From Bradyrhizobium sp. CER78 (GTDB taxonomy: Bacteria; Pseudomonadota; Alphaproteobacteria; Rhizobiales; Xanthobacteraceae), in contig NZ_JARVWP010000001.1 of assembly GCF_029846235.1 (NCBI RefSeq), positions 62,001 through 126,000 of the forward strand: DNA of 64,000 nucleotides, read 5' to 3'. The translations under genes and the position numbers were made by a program. The notes below the pieces were generated by a model that saw only the letters and a list, made by a program, of their open reading frames with translations, was not told the origin of the DNA and ran no database searches. This document shows, piece after piece, positions 16,955 to 26,188 of the stretch. Positions within the stretch are counted from its first letter, which is position 1. Each line of letters begins with the position of its first letter.

Positions 16955-19900
16955 CTAGTAAATATGAATGTTCGTGGCCGCCGGCACGCCGGTGCTCAGA
17001 TGTGCGAGGTCCACCTTGTCGGAGCCGGTGCCATTTGCCGAGTACCAGAGCTCATGCGTATTATTATTGAAAAAGAACTTGTTCGCGGCGTTTCCAGCCT
17101 CGTTCCAGGCGGTCGCGTTGTTCTCAGTCCCGCCCGTGGCCGCCGATGACGTGAACTGGTTCGCCGCGAGCGGATTTGAAGCGCCCGCCGGGAGGTTTAG
17201 ACCGCCCACGTGGAGAAGGACCAAGTCGCCGCTGTTGAAATCACTAATGGTAAAGTGGGCGGAGAGATTGAGAACAAACTTGTCGTTCCCACCATTACCA
17301 GTAAGCGTTTCAGCGCTTGCTCCGGCGACAATGACGTCATTTCCGGCAGTGCCCGTAAGGGTCGTTCCGCCATTGACGTTGACATCAAACGAGCCCGAAG
17401 TCGTGTCTCCGTCGCCGTCCTTTACACCCACGGTAAAGGGGACGTCAGTTTGACCATTGTTCACGAGCTCCGTAATTCCGGCCAACAGGATCTTGGACTT
17501 GCCGGAAACCTCATACAATTCCACGTAGTCGATATTTCCGTGTCCGTTGGCCGTAAGCGTGGTTCCATTGACCGATGAATCATAGACGCCGTGGGTCACA
17601 GTGCCGTCGACACTGTGCACGACATAGTCGATGATTGCCGTACCACCGGTCGCTTTGACCGAGAATGTGATCTGATTTCCCGTTGCAACGGAAGAAGCAC
17701 CAGGCGCTATGCCGTAAGTCCAAGTATCGCCGTTGCTGTTGTCGCCGACAGCCCCAAAATCAAAGCGCATGAGATCGCCGGCGTTGAAGTTGTTGCTGCT
17801 GACGCCTTCGCCCGACGCACTTGCGTTGACGAAATCCTGGGTCACCTGGAAAGGCGTCAGCGTGTCGTGGGTTTCGTTGAACCAGGCATTAACATTGAAC
17901 AATCCGGTTGTGTGGTAGCCCGTCAAATTGGTGACGGGGTTGCCGGTCGTGTCTGCCAATGTGGCAAACACAACCGGGCCGGAACCACCCAGATTGGCCG
18001 GATTGACGGACAGCGGCGTATATGAATCGAGGGTATGTAAGAGGTCGAACGAGTAGGTCGATGTTGCCGAATTAAGGGTTACGGTGAAGACGTCCACCCC
18101 ATTGGCAACGCCATGCAGGACGCCGCTTGCATCGACATATTCCGAAACCGCAAATCCACCCGACTGGATCGTCGTTGCCGTCGGATGTAGCGGATCCAGG
18201 GATACGCCCGTGAAGTAGAGGGACGCGAGACCGTCCGCGCCCGTTATGTATTGCAGATCTCCCGTGACGCTGAAGCCTGCCTGATTGGCAAGCACGCCGT
18301 GCTCTGCCGACGTCCAAGACGGACCGTCGTCGTGGAACGTGACATGCGTGCTCAGATCGAGCTTCTGGCTGGCGCTGTCGCCGTCCTTGTCGGTCACCGT
18401 CGCGGTCAGCGTCACCAGACCACCGGTCAGGCTGATGCCTTCGCCAGTGTCCGGGCTGGAGGCGGTGGGCTCATGCACCGCGCGATCCTGTGTCAGGGTC
18501 ACATTGCCTGTCGCAGGATCGACCGACAGCGTGAACACCAGCCAGGCCGCCTGGCCCTCATGGCCGGTGACATAGCCGGAGATCGTATTGCCCGTCTGAT
18601 CGAGCACCACCGCAAGACCGGAGGCGCTGTCGATCAGGTTGGTCGCGGTGCCGTTGCCCGCGATGCTCAGCGCATAGGCCGTGGTCGCGCCGTCGGCGCC
18701 GGTCACAACCGTGAACGCGCCGGCGAAGCTCTCCTTGTCGAGGGTATGGCCCTGGGTCGGCACCGCGTCCGGCGTCGAGCCGTTGATGCCGGCATTCGTC
18801 GAGGCCGAGAGATAGGCTTCATAAGTGTTCAGCGACGCAACCGTTCCGCTCAGCTTGATCGACGGACCGTCGTCGTGGAACGTGACGTGGCTGCTCAGAT
18901 CAAGGTTCTGGGCGGCGCTGTCGCCATCCTTGTCGGTCACCGTCGCCGTCAGCGTCACCAGGCCACCGGTCAGGCTGATGCCCTCACCGGTGTCAGGGCT
19001 GGAGGCGGTCGGCTCGTGGACCGCGCGATCCTGCGTCAGTGTCACGTCGCCGGTCGCGGGATTGACGGTCAGCGTGAACACCAGCCAGGCGGCCTGATTT
19101 TCATGGCCGGTGACATAGCCAGAGATCGTGTTGCCGGTCTGGTCGAGCACGACGCCAAGACCAGAGGCGCTGTCGATCAGGTTGGTTGCGGTGCCATTGC
19201 CCGCGATGCTCAGCGCATACGCCGTGGTCGCGCCGTCGGCACCCGTCACCACCGTGAACGCACCGGCGAAGTTTTCCTTGTCCAGCGCATGACCCTGGGT
19301 CGGAACCGCATCCGGCGTCGAGCCGTTGATGCCCGCATTCGTCGAAGCCGAGAGGTACGCCTCGTAGGTGTTCAGCGACGCAACCGTCCCGCTCAGCGAG
19401 ATCGACGGACCATCATCGTGGAACGTGACGTGACTGCTCAGATCGAGCTTCTGGCTGGCGCTGTCGCCGTCCTTGTCGGTCACCGTCGCGGTCAGCGTCA
19501 CCAGACCACCGGTCAGGCTGATGCCTTCGCCAGCGTCCGGGCTGGAGGCGGTGGGCTCATGCACCGCGCGATCCTGTGTCAGGGTCACATTGCCTGTCGC
19601 CGGATCGACCGTCAGCGTGAACACCAACCAGGCGGCCTGGTTCTCATGGCCGGTGACATAGCCGGAGATCGTGTTGCCGGTCTGATCGAGCACGACTGCG
19701 AGGCCGGAGGCGCTGTCGACCAGATTGGTCGCGACCCCGTTGGCCGAGATGCTCAACGTATAGGCGGTGGTCGCGCCGTCTGCGCCGGTCACCACCGTGA
19801 AGGCACCGGCGAAGTTCTCCCTGTCGAGCGCGTGACCTTGCGTCGGCACCGCGTCCGGCGTCGAGCCGTTGATGCCGGCATTGGTCGCGGCCGAGAGGTA

Positions 19901-22900
19901 CGCTTCGTAGGTGTTCAGCGAACCGACCGTCCCGCTCAGCGTGATCGACGGACCATCGTCGTGGAACGTGATATGCGAGCTGAGGTCGAGCTTCTGCGCG
20001 GCGCTGTCGCCGTCCTTGTCGGTCACGGTCGCGGTCAGCGTCACCAGGCCGCCGGTCAGGCTGATACCCTCGCCGGTGTCCGGGCTGGAGGCGGTGGGCT
20101 CGTGGACCGCGCGATCCTGCGTCAGCGTCACGTCGCCGGTCGCGGTGTTGACCGTCAGCGTGAACACCAGCCACGCCGCGTCACCTTCATGACCGGTCAC
20201 ATAGCCGGAGATCGTGTTGCCGGTCTGGTCCAGCACCACGCCGAGACCGGAGGCACTGTCGATCAGATTGGTCGCGGTGCCGTTGCCGGCAATGCTCAGC
20301 GTGTACGCCGTAGTCGCATTATCAGCGCCGGTCACCACCGTGAACGCGCCAGCGAAGTTCTCCTTGTCCAGCGTATGACCCTGGGTCGGCACCGCATCCG
20401 GCGTCGAGCCATTGATGCCGGCGTTGGTCGAAGCCGAGAGGTATGCCTCAAAGGTGTTCAGCGAACCGACCGTGCCGCTCAGCGAGATCGACGGACCATC
20501 ATCATGGAACGTGACGTGGCTGCTCAGATCGAGGTTCTGGCTGGCACTGTCACCGTCCTTGTCGGTGACCGTCGCGGTCAGCGTCACCAGGCCACCGGTC
20601 AGGCTGATGCCTTCGCCGGTATCCGGGCTGGAGGCGGTGGGCTCGTGGACCGCGCGATCCTGCGTCAGCGTCACATCGCCGGTCGCGGTGTTGACCGACA
20701 GGGTGAACACCAGCCAGGCCGCCTGGCCCTCATGGCCGGCCACATAGCCGGAGATCGTGTTACCGCTCTGGTCGAGCACAACGCCGAGACCGGAAGCACT
20801 GTCGATCAGGTTGGTTGCGACCCCGTTGGCCGAGATGCTCAGCGCATACGCCGTGGTCGCGTTGTCAGCGCCGGTCACAACCGTGAACGCGCCGGCGAAG
20901 CTCTCCTTGTCGAGCGCATGGCCCTGGGTCGGCACCAGATCCGGCGAGGAGCCGTTGATGCCGGCATTGGTCGCAGCCGACAGATAGGCCTCGTAGGTGT
21001 TTAGCGAGTTGACGTTCCCGCTCAGCGAGATCGACGGACCATCATCGTGGAACGTGACATGCGAGCTGAGGTCGAGCTTCTGGCTCGCGCTGTCGCCGTC
21101 CTTGTCGGTCACCGTCGCGGTCAGCGTCACCAGGCCGCCGGTCAGGCTGATGCCCTCGCCGGTGTCCGGGCTGGAGGCGGTGGGCTCGTGCACCGCACGG
21201 TCTTGCGTCAGCGTCACGTCGCCGGTCGCAGTGTTCACCGATAGCGTGAACACCAGCCAGGCCGCATCACCTTCATGACCGGTCACATAGCCGGAGATCG
21301 TGTTGCCGGTCTGGTCGAGCACGACGCCGAGACCGGAGGCGCTGTCGATCAGGTTGGTCGCGGTGCCGTTGGCGGCAATGCTCAGCGCATAGGCCGTGGT
21401 GCCGCCGTCGGCACCAGTCACCACCGTGAACGCGCCGGCGAAGCTCTCCTTGTCGAGCGCATGGCCCTGGGTCGGCACCGCATCGGGCGTCGAGCCGTTG
21501 ACGCCCGCGTTGGTCGCGGCCGACAGATAGGCCTCAAAGGTGTTCAGCGAGTTGACGTTCCCGCTCAGCGAGATCGACGGACCATCGTCGTGGAACGTGA
21601 TATGCGAGCTGAGGTCGAGCTTCTGGGCGGCGCTGTCGCCGTCCTTGTCGGTGACCGTCGCGGTCAGTGTCACCAAGCCATCGTTCAGGCTGATGCCCTC
21701 ATGGGTGTCCGGGCTCGAGGCGATGTTCTCGTGCACCGCGCGGTCCTGCGTCAGCGTCACGTCGCCGGTCGCCGTGTTCACCGTCAGCGTGAACACCAGC
21801 CAGGCCGCCTGGCCCTCATGGCCGGCCACATAGCCGGAGATCGTGTTACCGCTCTGGTCGAGCACAACGCCGAGACCAGAGGCGCTGTCGATCAGGTTGG
21901 TCGCCGTGCCGTTGCCGGCAATGCTCAGCGCGTACGCCGTGGTGCCGCCGTCGGCGCCGGTCACCACCGTGAACGCGCCGGCGAAGCTCTCGGTGTCGAG
22001 CGCATGGCCCTGGGTCGGCACCAGATCCGGCGTGGAGCCATTGACGCCCGCATTGGTCGCGGCCGACAGAAACGCTTCAAAGGTGTTCAGCGAGCCAACT
22101 TTTCCGGTCAGCGCGATCGACGGACCGTCATCGTGGAATGTGACGTGGGTGCCGAGGTCGAACTTCTGGCTGACGCTGTCACCGTCATTGTCAATCACCG
22201 TAGCGGTCAGCGTCACCAGGCCGCCGGTCAGGCTGATGCCCTCATGGGTGTCCGGGCTCGAGGCGATGTTCTCGTGGATCGCGCGGTCCTGCGTCAGCGT
22301 CACGTCGCCGGTCGCGGTGTTCACGGTCAGCGTGAACACCAGCCAGGCCGCCTGGCCCTCATGGCCGGCCACATAGCCGGAGATCGTGTTGCCGCTCTGG
22401 TCGAGCACAACGCCGAGACCGGAGGCGCTGTCGATCAGGTTGGTCGCGGTGCCGTTGGCTGCGATGCTCAGCGCATAAGCCGTGGTGCCGCCGTCGGCGC
22501 CGGTCACGATCGTGAACGCGCCGGCAAAGCTCTCCTTGTCGAGCGCATGCCCCTGGGTCGGCGACGCATCCGGTGTCGAGCCGTTGACGCCCGCATTGGT
22601 CGCGGCCGACAGATAGGCCTCGAACGTGTTCAGCGAGCTCGACGTCCCGCTCAGCGAGATCGCCGGGCCGTCGTCGAGGAACGTCAGATGCGGACCGACA
22701 TCGGCGGTCGCGCTGCCCGTCTGGTTGAAGACGTCGGTCACCGTCGCCGTCAGCGTGACCAGCCCGGCCGGCAGATGCACACCTTCGTTGATGTCACCGC
22801 CAACCTCGCCGGTACCTTCCTTCATCGAGCGAAGATCGGTCAGCGTGATGTGGCCGGTAGCATCAACCGAGATCGTGAAGTCAGCGTGCCCGTTCTGACC

Positions 22901-23719
22901 TCCTTCGCGGCCGACGACCTGCCCGTTCTCCAGGAACAGGAACACGTGATTGCCGGTCTGCGAATCGATCAGGCCGGAGTCGACGCCTTGCGCGCTGATC
23001 GACAGCGCAAAGGCTACCGACTTCTCGCCACCCGGCGCCGTGATGGTGAACGGCATCAGCCCGGTCGCCACGGTCGATCCTGCGGGGCCAAGCCCGGAGC
23101 CGGCGATGCCGTTGGTCGCAACGGTCAGGAAGCTCTCGTCCACCGCCAAGTTTGGCGCGGCGCCCAGGGAAATGGTGGGTGCGGCAGGTGTCGAGCCCTG
23201 CGGAAGCGCGGGGCCGGTCGGGCCCGTATCGTTGATAGGCGGCAGTCCCTCCGGTCCAGCCAACACGTTGGTGGGCACGGGATCCAGCGGATCAACCGCA
23301 AACGGGCTGAAGTTCGCACCGCTCGCCTGCGCGTTGCCGCCATTGTCGGCCGCCGGCAACACGGACGAGTCCGTGCTGATCGGAAACAGGCTTGCAAACT
23401 CCTGCACCGAGACGTCGCGCCCCGGCGCCATCTCGATGGTGATGTTGTGCTGCCCGTCCGCGCGGGAGTCGAAGAAAGGCTCAACCGTGACGGTCGACTG
23501 GTTGTCGAACAGGATGATCAGCTTTTCGCCGATATGAACCAGCGTGATCTTCTCCTTGGCGATCGCCGAGAAGTCGACCTTCACCTTCTGGTCGTATCCG
23601 AGATTGACGACCACCGCCTGATCGGTCAGCGGCTTCGTCAGTGTGTAGATTCTTACGGGAGCCGAATTGGTGGAATTGCCGGTGCCGGTAGCCTGAGCGA
23701 CCTGAAACGAACCCTGCAT
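16955..23719 (-). CDS. Giant LapA-like type I secreted adhesin with retention module
   Basis: The preferred ATG at 23719 (SD GGAG, 6-nt spacing) gives 2,254 residues; a TTG two codons earlier is less likely. Residues 1-115 look like the N-terminal retention module of LapA-type adhesins (VRIYTLTKPLTDQAVVVNLG; IGEKLIILFDNQSTVTVEPFFD). PAAD at 122-125 lies where LapG substrates carry TAAG-like sites. After a Pro-rich linker and one divergent Ig-like domain come eight nearly identical 181-residue repeats (about 352-1800; T1SS-143/DUF5801-like). A divergent domain and an RTX-like stretch (GTAGNDVIV, GNGGNDKFV) precede a C-terminal type I secretion signal. It probably works as a cell-surface biofilm or root adhesin exported by the adjacent system. 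Confidence 0.9.
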   Translation of the reverse strand: MQGSFQVAQATGTGNSTNSAPVRIYTLTKPLTDQAVVVNLGYDQKVKVDFSAIAKEKITLVHIGEKLIILFDNQSTVTVEPFFDSRADGQHNITIEMAPGRDVSVQEFASLFPISTDSSVLPAADNGGNAQASGANFSPFAVDPLDPVPTNVLAGPEGLPPINDTGPTGPALPQGSTPAAPTISLGAAPNLAVDESFLTVATNGIAGSGLGPAGSTVATGLMPFTITAPGGEKSVAFALSISAQGVDSGLIDSQTGNHVFLFLENGQVVGREGGQNGHADFTISVDATGHITLTDLRSMKEGTGEVGGDINEGVHLPAGLVTLTATVTDVFNQTGSATADVGPHLTFLDDGPAISLSGTSSSLNTFEAYLSAATNAGVNGSTPDASPTQGHALDKESFAGAFTIVTGADGGTTAYALSIAANGTATNLIDSASGLGVVLDQSGNTISGYVAGHEGQAAWLVFTLTVNTATGDVTLTQDRAIHENIASSPDTHEGISLTGGLVTLTATVIDNDGDSVSQKFDLGTHVTFHDDGPSIALTGKVGSLNTFEAFLSAATNAGVNGSTPDLVPTQGHALDTESFAGAFTVVTGADGGTTAYALSIAGNGTATNLIDSASGLGVVLDQSGNTISGYVAGHEGQAAWLVFTLTVNTATGDVTLTQDRAVHENIASSPDTHEGISLNDGLVTLTATVTDKDGDSAAQKLDLSSHITFHDDGPSISLSGNVNSLNTFEAYLSAATNAGVNGSTPDAVPTQGHALDKESFAGAFTVVTGADGGTTAYALSIAANGTATNLIDSASGLGVVLDQTGNTISGYVTGHEGDAAWLVFTLSVNTATGDVTLTQDRAVHEPTASSPDTGEGISLTGGLVTLTATVTDKDGDSASQKLDLSSHVTFHDDGPSISLSGNVNSLNTYEAYLSAATNAGINGSSPDLVPTQGHALDKESFAGAFTVVTGADNATTAYALSISANGVATNLIDSASGLGVVLDQSGNTISGYVAGHEGQAAWLVFTLSVNTATGDVTLTQDRAVHEPTASSPDTGEGISLTGGLVTLTATVTDKDGDSASQNLDLSSHVTFHDDGPSISLSGTVGSLNTFEAYLSASTNAGINGSTPDAVPTQGHTLDKENFAGAFTVVTGADNATTAYTLSIAGNGTATNLIDSASGLGVVLDQTGNTISGYVTGHEGDAAWLVFTLTVNTATGDVTLTQDRAVHEPTASSPDTGEGISLTGGLVTLTATVTDKDGDSAAQKLDLSSHITFHDDGPSITLSGTVGSLNTYEAYLSAATNAGINGSTPDAVPTQGHALDRENFAGAFTVVTGADGATTAYTLSISANGVATNLVDSASGLAVVLDQTGNTISGYVTGHENQAAWLVFTLTVDPATGNVTLTQDRAVHEPTASSPDAGEGISLTGGLVTLTATVTDKDGDSASQKLDLSSHVTFHDDGPSISLSGTVASLNTYEAYLSASTNAGINGSTPDAVPTQGHALDKENFAGAFTVVTGADGATTAYALSIAGNGTATNLIDSASGLGVVLDQTGNTISGYVTGHENQAAWLVFTLTVNPATGDVTLTQDRAVHEPTASSPDTGEGISLTGGLVTLTATVTDKDGDSAAQNLDLSSHVTFHDDGPSIKLSGTVASLNTYEAYLSASTNAGINGSTPDAVPTQGHTLDKESFAGAFTVVTGADGATTAYALSIAGNGTATNLIDSASGLAVVLDQTGNTISGYVTGHEGQAAWLVFTLSVDPATGNVTLTQDRAVHEPTASSPDTGEGISLTGGLVTLTATVTDKDGDSASQKLDLSTHVTFHDDGPSWTSAEHGVLANQAGFSVTGDLQYITGADGLASLYFTGVSLDPLHPTATTIQSGGFAVSEYVDASGVLHGVANGVDVFTVTLNSATSTYSFDLLHTLDSYTPLSVNPANLGGSGPVVFATLADTTGNPVTNLTGYHTTGLFNVNAWFNETHDTLTPFQVTQDFVNASASGEGVSSNNFNAGDLMRFDFGAVGDNSNGDTWTYGIAPGASSVATGNQITFSVKATGGTAIIDYVVHSVDGTVTHGVYDSSVNGTTLTANGHGNIDYVELYEVSGKSKILLAGITELVNNGQTDVPFTVGVKDGDGDTTSGSFDVNVNGGTTLTGTAGNDVIVAGASAETLTGNGGNDKFVLNLSAHFTISDFNSGDLVLLHVGGLNLPAGASNPLAANQFTSSAATGGTENNATAWNEAGNAANKFFFNNNTHELWYSANGTGSDKVDLAHLSTGVPAATNIHIY
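18320..22663 (-). repeat. Eight tandem 543-bp coding repeats in the adhesin gene
   Basis: The phrase encoding FHDDGPS recurs every 543 bp from about 22662 to 18320, giving eight in-frame 181-codon units that are highly similar at DNA level. Units 1 and 2 (N-terminal) share HENIASSPDTHEG, while units 3-8 share HEPTASSPD-GEG, so homogenisation is stronger among the C-terminal six. Such an array is prone to copy-number change and to misassembly from short reads. Confidence 0.95.
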
Positions 23720-23955
23720 TATCAACTCCGCAAAAATGCGATTAGAGGAAAAGTTGTAGAAAAATTTAGTTTTAGGCTATTGTTAACCCTCCCCCCGGTC
23801 AAGGAATGTATTTGGTTAATCAATGCTTTCCGTGGAAGTGTGGTAAAGATCCGACAGGCGGGAGCTGCAAGAACAACGGCTTAGCCCGTTTAACTTGGTC
23901 GAAAGGCAGTATTTGCCCGGCCCTGCTCGTCCTGATCGGCGATTTGGAGCGGTCG

Positions 23956-24396
23956 ATGCGTGTGATTCTTCAGGCGTGTGCCGCCATTTTGATTTGCGGC
24001 TCTTTCGGTGCGGCGGCCGCGCAAGCCCCACAACAACCAGTCCCCTCCGAGACCACGGTCGAACGCCAGTATCGGGCGCTCGCCAACCGGGACACCCAAA
24101 TCGGCATCTACCTCAACGTATTGCCCGATTGTACGTCGGGGCCGCTGCCGACCATCCGGCTGGTCAGTCCACCTACTGCCGGCAAGGTTGTGGTGAAGAC
24201 AGCGAAGGCCAAGGCGACCAACTACAAGGCCTGCCTGGCGCTCGAGGTGCCCGCCTATGTCGCCTTCTACAAGGCGCCGCCCGAATTCCTCGGCGACGAT
24301 GTCTTGACCATCGAGGTCAAGTACCAGGGCGGCCGCACCGAGATTCAGAAGATCACCGTCAAGGTCAGCGGGCCCGGCGGCCAGCAAAAGATCTGA
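23956..24396 (+). CDS. Small exported protein of unknown function
   Basis: The ATG at 23956 (preceded by GGAG) gives 146 residues; the frame is open upstream but without coding character. A Sec signal peptide (MRVILQACAAILICGSFGAAAAQ) precedes a beta-rich mature part with two cysteines (LPDCTSG and YKACLAL) and an Ig-like ending (DDVLTIEVKYQGGRTEIQKITVKVSG). It is divergent from the adhesin gene, sharing a 236-bp promoter region, so co-regulation with the adhesin is possible but unproven. Confidence 0.75.
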   Translation: MRVILQACAAILICGSFGAAAAQAPQQPVPSETTVERQYRALANRDTQIGIYLNVLPDCTSGPLPTIRLVSPPTAGKVVVKTAKAKATNYKACLALEVPAYVAFYKAPPEFLGDDVLTIEVKYQGGRTEIQKITVKVSGPGGQQKI

Positions 24397-24473
24397 CGGC
24401 GCCGCAGGCGATCTTGGCCCCGCCGATCTGACGGGTGCATCGGCACAAAGCCGCGCCGGGCCTGAACGCCGCC

Positions 24474-25031
24474 CTAGAGCGGCTCGCCCTCTGCCGTCTC
24501 CTGGTCCAAATCACGCGAGACTTCGCTCGGCGCTGCGGCCGGCTGGCCAAGCTGCGCCCGCTCCTCGTGGCAATCGCTGATCCGACGGGCGACCACCCGG
24601 TCCGTCCGCGGCGCCTGGCCATGGACTTCATTGACCTCGGTATAGGCCTCGTCGCTCAGAACCGTGATGACGGTGCTGACCGGCCCCATGTAGTCGCAGC
24701 GGTTGGAGAAGACGTACCTGTTGTTCACCTTCTCCGGCCTTGAGGAATGGCAGTTTCCGATCGACGGCGACGAGAACGTCGCCTTCATCGCCTGGGTCGG
24801 GTCGACACAGCGCAGCATCTCGCGCTCAAGCAGCTTTTGCCGGATATTCGAGGGCGACACGAGCTCCAGCGTCCGCACGAACCGCCACATCCCTTTCCGG
24901 AAGGTCGGCCCGTTGAAGCTCTCCTCGGCCACCGCGCCGTGGGAAGCGAACAAGGACACGGAAAGCGCGATCACGGCGCCAAGCGCGCAGGCGAAGACCT
25001 TCGACTGCCCGAAGCCCTCACGCGAAGTCAT
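24474..25031 (-). CDS. Exported DUF3617-like protein, paralogue A
   Basis: The ATG at 25031 (AAGGA upstream) gives 185 residues; an upstream ATG at 25064 is less likely. A signal sequence (about 10-37, ending SHGAVA) precedes the motif FNGPTFRKGMWRFVRTLE. The core has CVDPTQAMKATF, a GNC, NRCDYMGPVSTVITVLSDEAYTEVNEV and a final SDCHEE. Four Cys suggest two disulfides. This pattern (a lead phrase of weight 'G-W-F', then 'C-DP...M', then a repeated Cys) is like DUF3617-type periplasmic proteins. A second copy lies 290 bp upstream on the same strand. Confidence 0.75.
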   Translation of the reverse strand: MTSREGFGQSKVFACALGAVIALSVSLFASHGAVAEESFNGPTFRKGMWRFVRTLELVSPSNIRQKLLEREMLRCVDPTQAMKATFSSPSIGNCHSSRPEKVNNRYVFSNRCDYMGPVSTVITVLSDEAYTEVNEVHGQAPRTDRVVARRISDCHEERAQLGQPAAAPSEVSRDLDQETAEGEPL

Positions 25032-25321
25032 TTGATGAATCCTTATCGGCTGCACGGTGCGCATCGCGTGACTTCACTTGAAGCACGCCCAACCTCACTT
25101 CATTCCAGAACACTTCGCGTTAAGGTCGAGTAAATACTCGCCCTTTTGGTTGAGGTTCTCCGCCGTCAAGTGCTCGACCCGGCGCGAGGCAGGATCAAGG
25201 CCGACCGCGGAAAACCCGCTCCGCGAGAAATTAAGGTCCGGGACGAACCCGCCGCAAAACCCGGCCCATGCCCCAGCCCCTGGCAGGCTGACGCCGGCAA
25301 GCGACCTCGGCCGATCGCGAG

Positions 25322-25882
25322 CTAGTGCTGCAAACGCGCCGCGGCGGACTTTTCGGAATTGGCGGCACCGGCATCGTCGCAGTCGCCGATCCTGGTGGCG
25401 ACGACCGTGTCGGTCCTCGGATTCTCTCCGGTGCTGACCTCGTTGAGCTCGGTATAGGCCTCGTCGCTGCGTACCGTGATGACGGTGCTGACCGTGCCCA
25501 TGTAGTCGCACCGGTGCCCGAAGGTGTAGCGATTGCCGACCTTCTCCGGTTTGTCCGAGACGCAGCTTCCGACCGGTTCTGGCGAGAACGTGGCCTTCAT
25601 GGCGAAGGTCGGGTCGACGCAGCGCGTGGTCTCCGCGTTGACCACCCGGTACTTGAAATTCTTGTTCGCGCTCCTGCCGACGTCGAGCGTTCGGATGAAG
25701 CGCCACAAGCCTTTGCGGAAGCTCGGGCCGGAAAACGAGTGATCGCCTTGCGGGGGCTGCGCCGCCGCTGTCCGGCCATTCACCGGTTGAGGAGATGGCG
25801 TCTGCGCGTGCGCGGCCGACGACAACACCGGGACGATCATCAAGGTCAGTACCGAACCTGCAATGGCACCACGGAAGTTCAT
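25322..25882 (-). CDS. Exported DUF3617-like protein, paralogue B
   Basis: The ATG at 25882 (GGGGGTGGGA upstream) gives 186 residues, matching its neighbour; the longer open frame is probably not translated. A signal peptide (MNFRGAIAGSVLTLM to about residue 26) leads to FSGPSFRKGLWRFIRTLD, RCVDPTFAMKATFSPEP, GSCVSDKPEKVGNRYTFGHRCDYMGTVSTVITVRSDEAYTE (in pieces) and IGDCDD. It is clearly a tandem paralogue of the gene at 24474-25031. Function unknown; an exported, disulfide-stabilised protein seems likely. Confidence 0.78.
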   Translation of the reverse strand: MNFRGAIAGSVLTLMIVPVLSSAAHAQTPSPQPVNGRTAAAQPPQGDHSFSGPSFRKGLWRFIRTLDVGRSANKNFKYRVVNAETTRCVDPTFAMKATFSPEPVGSCVSDKPEKVGNRYTFGHRCDYMGTVSTVITVRSDEAYTELNEVSTGENPRTDTVVATRIGDCDDAGAANSEKSAAARLQH

Positions 25883-26188
25883 TCCCACCCCCGATGTTCG
25901 CCCACGACCCGTCGCGATGCGAACCGGTCTGGCGCTTGAAGCTGTCGCTGCGCAACGACTCAAATACCCCCCACCACTTGCAAGCCAATTGTGGCCGGTA
26001 AAGGCACGTTGTCGCAGCTGGACAATCTCCAGCTCAATTCCGTTCCACTGCAGCAAACTTGCAACACCCGGCGCTCGAACCCTGTGTCTACCTCTGCCGC
26101 AGGTTTGACCTTGAAGCCTTTTTTTGCTCATTTAGCGCGAGTTATTTTTCCTCAATTACTTAGCCTATCGCTGCACGAGGGGGCACTG

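Noticed and set aside
18320..22663. Regularly spaced repeats considered as a CRISPR or satellite array
   Set aside because: The period is 543 bp, the repeats are in frame and code for Ig-like adhesin domains, and there are no short repeats with unique spacers.
18251..23884. Long plus-strand open frames (up to about 917 and 869 codons) antisense to the adhesin gene
   Set aside because: They mirror the GC-rich repeat codons of the minus-strand adhesin. Their translations are Arg/Gly/Ala/His-rich and repeat with the same 543-bp period, and no ribosome sites or families are visible.
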